The notes under the pieces: generated by a model
Told to the model about the DNA's origin: nothing
Databases searched by the model: none
The model's input: only the letters and a program-made list of their open reading frames with translations
Assembly (NCBI GenBank): GCA_002410925.1
Contig: DHPR01000004.1
Location: 1-64,000, forward strand
Length of the DNA stretch: 64,000 nt
Source of the DNA: UBA5359 sp002410925 [NCBI: bacterium UBP13_UBA5359]
Lineage (GTDB): Bacteria; UBP13; UBA5359
Reading direction: 5' to 3'
Made by a program: the position numbers and the translations under genes
Part shown: positions 60,727 through 64,000 of the stretch, in pieces
How the letters are laid out: each line of letters starts with the position of its first letter
How positions within the stretch are numbered: position 1 is the stretch's first letter

Positions 60727-61610
60727 AGGAAATAGTGGTTATAAGCGGCAAGGGAGGTACGGGCAAAACCAGCCTGACGGCTGCCTTTGCCGGCCTGGCA
60801 GGAAAATGTGTACTGGCGGATTGTGATGTGGATGCCGCTGATCTGCATCTGCTGCTGCAGCCTCAGGTAAGGGAGAGATATGAATTCAGCGGCGGCGGCC
60901 GGGCAGAGATCAAGGCGGAAAAGTGTTCGAAATGCGGTCTCTGCCGGCAAATCTGCCGTTTTGATGCGGTGCGATATTCGGCCGATAAAAAGAGCTTTCC
61001 GACGGTGGATCCTCTGGCCTGCGAAGGATGCGGTTTCTGTGCCATTGTCTGTCCGGCGGACGCAATAGAAATCAGACCCGCAGCTAACGGAGAGTGGTAT
61101 GTTTCGGATACTCGGCTGGGTTCCATGGTTCATGCCTGTCTTCGTCCGGGTGAGGGTAACTCCGGCAAGCTGGTGGCGCTGGTGCGGAGCCGGGCCAGGA
61201 AAATTGCGGCTGAGGACGGTAGCGCATACATATTGATAGATGGTTCACCGGGGTTGGGTTGCCCGGTGATAGCCTCGGTAGCCGGCAGTGATATGGCCGT
61301 TATTGTGACGGAGCCTACAATCTCCGGGGAACACGACCTGTTGCGCATTTCTGCTCTGACAAAGCACTTCAGGGTACCCACTGTAGTTTGTATCAACAGG
61401 AGCGATATCAATCCGGCGATTGCTGATCGTATAGCCGCCGTTTCTGAGGCGCAAGGGCTTGAGGTTGTCGGCCGCATACGTTACGATAAGATCGTAACAG
61501 AGGCTCAAATGGCAGCGAAAACCGTTAATGAATATACGGATGGACTTGTTGCCGAAGAAATAATGACGGCCTGGCGGCGTATAATAACTTTAAATAAAGG
61601 AAGGGAATAA
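60723..61610 (+). CDS. MinD-superfamily ATPase with inserted ferredoxin domain 2
   Basis: This paralogue of the preceding gene (295 residues) has GKGGTGKT (9-16) and the inserted ferredoxin with cysteines at 68, 71, 74, 78 and 100, 103, 106, 110. LIDGSPGLGCP and VTEPTISGEHD follow. It starts at the GTG overlapping the preceding stop. The pair is conserved together in many anaerobes with NifX-type and DUF5320 genes. Confidence 0.9.
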   Translation: MKEIVVISGKGGTGKTSLTAAFAGLAGKCVLADCDVDAADLHLLLQPQVRERYEFSGGGRAEIKAEKCSKCGLCRQICRFDAVRYSADKKSFPTVDPLACEGCGFCAIVCPADAIEIRPAANGEWYVSDTRLGSMVHACLRPGEGNSGKLVALVRSRARKIAAEDGSAYILIDGSPGLGCPVIASVAGSDMAVIVTEPTISGEHDLLRISALTKHFRVPTVVCINRSDINPAIADRIAAVSEAQGLEVVGRIRYDKIVTEAQMAAKTVNEYTDGLVAEEIMTAWRRIITLNKGRE

Positions 61611-61613
61611 GAG

Positions 61614-61952
61614 ATGAAAATTGCAATTCCGGTAGCTGATGGAAAGCTTTGCCCGCATTTCGGGCATTGCGAAGAGTTCTACATCTTTGATATTGATAAG
61701 AGAGGCTGTAAGGTTACTGCTTGTGACAGGCAGGTGCCGCCGCCACATGAACCGGGTCTGCTGCCGCGCTGGTTGCACGGTATGGAGGTTACGCATGTTA
61801 TTGTCGGCGGCATGGGTGCCCGGGCGCAGAGACTATTTCAGGCCGCAGGTGTTAAAGTTGTGGTGGGAGCTCCTGCTGTTGACGCTGAAACAGTGATCAA
61901 GGCATATTTGGAGAATACTCTGGTAACCGGAGATAACGCCTGCGATCATTAG
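61614..61952 (+). CDS. NifX/NifB-type cofactor-like protein 2
   Basis: The 112-residue protein starts MKIAIPVADGKLCPHFGHCEEF, with the Cys-x-x-His-x-x-x-His-Cys type site seen in the cofactor-binding group. It ends GGMGARAQRLFQAAGVKVVVGA. It lies three bases after the second MinD gene behind AAGGAAGGG. It is likely the acceptor or carrier of a metal cofactor in this cluster. Confidence 0.88.
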   Translation: MKIAIPVADGKLCPHFGHCEEFYIFDIDKRGCKVTACDRQVPPPHEPGLLPRWLHGMEVTHVIVGGMGARAQRLFQAAGVKVVVGAPAVDAETVIKAYLENTLVTGDNACDH

Positions 61953-62026
61953 GCAGCCCGCGATCTGGTGAAGTCTAAAAACTGTCAGGCTAAGAGAGCT
62001 CTGGCGGATTTTACGGGAGATTGAAT

Positions 62027-63148
62027 ATGGCAAATGGCAATCGATCCATCCTTCACAGTGGACAGGCTGCTGTTGCTGAGGGAAAGAAATCAAAGGCCAC
62101 TGTCACGGGGGGTATAAAAGGGGGCCTTAGCCAGGCGGATTGGGATGTCAAGCTAAGGGGTCTCTTCATCTGTATGCTCTTCATGCTGGCAACAGTCGGC
62201 TTGCTGTTGGGTCTGCTGATTCCGATTCTACGCCTGAGCGGGGGGATAGAGGCTTTTCCTACTTTTCAGGTGGTCTTTATCAGCATCGTTCTGGAGGCCG
62301 TACCCTTTATTTTGCTCGGTTCGCTCATTTCCGGCCTGATTCATGTTCTGGTGCCGGAGGATACTTTGAAGCGCTTTATTCCAACAGGTAGATTTCCATC
62401 TGTGCTGGCCGGAGCTTTTCTCGGTTTCTTCTTTCCTGTTTGTGAATGCGGTGTTATTCCGGTGGCCAGAGGTCTGATGAGAAAGGGAGTTCCTCTTCAT
62501 GCGGCTGTGGCCTTTATTTTGGCTGCCCCGGTGGCTAATCCTGTAGTTATTCTGTCCACAGCGGTAGCTTTTAATTATGATTTTAAAGTGGTGGCTGTCA
62601 GGGTAGGACTGGTATTATTGATCGCTATAACCATTGGCCTGTTGATGGCCTGGTTGCCTGTTGGAAAAAAATTCATGCGGCAGGAGGATGAAACAGCCGA
62701 AGGATGCGGCTGCTGCTCCGGGACATCTTCCGGCACTTTGGTCGAAAAGGCCTCCGGGGTGGCGGAGCATGCTACACGGGAATTCTTCGATGTAGGTAAA
62801 TTCCTTATTCTAGGTTCCTTCTTAGCGGCTTTCATACAGACATTTATCTCTCGACCGCACCTGCTGGCTGTAGCCAAAGGACCGGTTCTATCCGTCCTGA
62901 GCATGAATGCCCTGGCAGTTCTTACCTGTCTCTGTTCCGAAGTTGATGCCTTTGTGGCCAGGTCATTCTCTCTCTCTTTTTCCATGGGCTCAGTGCTCTC
63001 CTTTATGATACTTGGTCCTATGTTTGATATTAAGAGCGGTATGATGCTGCTGGGCACTTTTAAGAAGCGCCCGGCGTTTATACTAATAGCTTTGATGCTT
63101 TCGCTAACGACGATTATCGGCATAGTGCTCAATTTTACATATAAATAA
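62027..63148 (+). CDS. YraQ/DUF318-family membrane permease
   Basis: The 373-residue protein has about eight to nine membrane helices in two halves. The signature FFPVCECGVIPVARGLMRKG and AAPVANPVVILS matches DUF318 permeases. A cytosolic loop with GCGCCSGTSS is Cys-rich, and EVDAFVARSF is the second-half signature. The substrate is not firmly known; related proteins are linked to metal or arsenic export. It is followed directly by a TIGR03943 protein, its usual partner. GGGAGATTGA precedes the ATG. Confidence 0.86.
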   Translation: MANGNRSILHSGQAAVAEGKKSKATVTGGIKGGLSQADWDVKLRGLFICMLFMLATVGLLLGLLIPILRLSGGIEAFPTFQVVFISIVLEAVPFILLGSLISGLIHVLVPEDTLKRFIPTGRFPSVLAGAFLGFFFPVCECGVIPVARGLMRKGVPLHAAVAFILAAPVANPVVILSTAVAFNYDFKVVAVRVGLVLLIAITIGLLMAWLPVGKKFMRQEDETAEGCGCCSGTSSGTLVEKASGVAEHATREFFDVGKFLILGSFLAAFIQTFISRPHLLAVAKGPVLSVLSMNALAVLTCLCSEVDAFVARSFSLSFSMGSVLSFMILGPMFDIKSGMMLLGTFKKRPAFILIALMLSLTTIIGIVLNFTYK

Positions 63149-63163
63149 GAGGTGATCCTTTTG

Positions 63164-64000
63164 ATGGATAAAGAGGTCTTCGGCGGATACAGCCATAATG
63201 CGCATGAATGTGCGGGCTGTAAGGATACACATCAGCACAATCATAGCCATAACCATGAACACCGCCATGCTCATAACCATGAGCATGGCGGGTTAAGCCT
63301 TGATATCTTGCTGCTTCGCACGGGTGTTCTGCTTATCTATGCCGTTTTATTGGCCAAAGTATTTCTGCACCATGAAATTACGCTTTATATAAAAAAGGAT
63401 CTAATCTGGCTGACGGCAGCCGCAGGTTTTTTCGTTATGCTGATGTTGATCTCTACTCTGATGACGGTTTATAAGGTCTCCTTACGGATGCCTGATGATA
63501 ATGGCTACGGCGGCATAGCCTTTTACGGTCTCAGAATTCCGACCAAGGAGTTTCTCGGCTGCATAATTATCCTGATGCCTGCTCTGCTGGGACTTCTCTT
63601 TACGCCTCAATCGCTGGATTCTTTTGCAGCAGGCAGGCGAGGTATTTCCGGAAAAGCTCCTGTGGCCGTCAATAAGATGGAACCGATCAAATCCAGAGAG
63701 ATATCGTTGTTGCGTCTGGCCGGCGGGCTGGAGCAGGAGCCGGAAAAGTTTATCGGTCGCGATTTTGCCTTTGTGGGCTTTGTAGGCCATGATGAAAAGC
63801 TGGGGGCGGAGCGCTTCTATCTTGTGCGTTTTGTCATCTCCTGCTGTGCGGCCGACGCCACGCCGCTGGGCTTTGAGGTTGATTATCCCGAGGCGGAAGA
63901 GCTGAAGGATAACCAGTGGGTAAAGGTGGAAGGTCATGTTATAAAGAGAGATGATAAGAGCGATTGGCCGTATGCCATCAAGGCTTCTCGAGTTCAGCCA
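63164..64000 (+). CDS. TIGR03943-family membrane protein (partial, cut by the window edge)
   Basis: The frame stays open from the ATG at 63164 to the last base (279 codons visible). It begins with a His-rich tract (about residues 11-42) that probably binds metal, then two or three membrane helices and a soluble part with FIGRDFAFVGFVGHDE, YLVRFVISCCAADATPLGFEV and WVKVEGHV, typical of TIGR03943/YcgQ. It pairs with the upstream permease. AAGAGGTGAT precedes the ATG. Confidence 0.85.
   Translation, partial: MDKEVFGGYSHNAHECAGCKDTHQHNHSHNHEHRHAHNHEHGGLSLDILLLRTGVLLIYAVLLAKVFLHHEITLYIKKDLIWLTAAAGFFVMLMLISTLMTVYKVSLRMPDDNGYGGIAFYGLRIPTKEFLGCIIILMPALLGLLFTPQSLDSFAAGRRGISGKAPVAVNKMEPIKSREISLLRLAGGLEQEPEKFIGRDFAFVGFVGHDEKLGAERFYLVRFVISCCAADATPLGFEVDYPEAEELKDNQWVKVEGHVIKRDDKSDWPYAIKASRVQP

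Overview
The window is chromosomal DNA of moderate GC content, most likely from an anaerobic member of the Bacillota (Clostridia-, Limnochordia- or Syntrophomonadia-like). I infer this from the FakA/DegV pair, the TIGR03960/TIGR03936 radical-SAM pair, the fused homocysteine methyltransferase/methylenetetrahydrofolate reductase, strong AGGAGG-type ribosome binding sites, many TTG/GTG starts, and several Fe-S and MinD/NifX-type proteins. I could not make a species assignment. No rRNA, tRNA or CRISPR array was found.

Layout. 1-2692: end of a carbohydrate-type cluster (amidohydrolase, sugar isomerase/epimerase, SGNH hydrolase). 2693-12389: housekeeping block with a secreted protein, a DinG-type helicase, a radical-SAM pair, thiL, and tsaE-tsaB-rimI-tsaD for tRNA t6A modification. 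12505-13285: a secreted repeat protein ending in a strong terminator. 13783-24449: a type III-D-like CRISPR effector locus. It contains a Card1-like CARF nuclease, an HD-less Cas10 with an intact GGDD, a single Cas7, a Csx10/Cas5 with a helical tail, a tandem Cas7, Csx19, a large TIGR03986-type Cas7, and a Csm6-like CARF-HEPN RNase. No cas1, cas2, cas6 or array accompanies it. 24639-32558: an L,D-transpeptidase, then hisI and a trpEDCFBA operon without trpG.

32559-35445 is a reworked region: an AraC-family remnant and a duplicated 3' end of nagB flank an ABC-2 exporter, followed by intact nagB. 35974-42529: FakA, DegV, a PHP-domain protein, an Fe-S aldo/keto reductase and the methionine/folate enzyme behind a structured leader. 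42712-45705: an overlapping fur/zur-znuA-znuC-znuB operon whose promoter carries a 53-bp palindrome. A REP-type transposase remnant follows. 45906-58235: a DeoR repressor divergent from a ten-gene catabolic operon (aminotransferase, URO-D family protein, three Gfo/Idh dehydrogenases, acetyltransferase, amidohydrolase, FucI/AraA-like isomerase, FGGY kinase, DhnA-type aldolase). 58457 to the end: DUF5320 protein, PadR regulator, two NifX-like proteins, two ferredoxin-MinD ATPases, a YraQ-type permease and a TIGR03943 protein cut by the window edge.

The most interesting system is the III-D locus. Its parts look like an unfused version of the III-Dv complex, in which Cas7, Cas5 and Cas11 modules are fused. 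It is bracketed by two different cyclic-oligoadenylate-type CARF effectors. The orphan ten-gene catabolic operon and the PadR/NifX/MinD cluster are secondary candidates.
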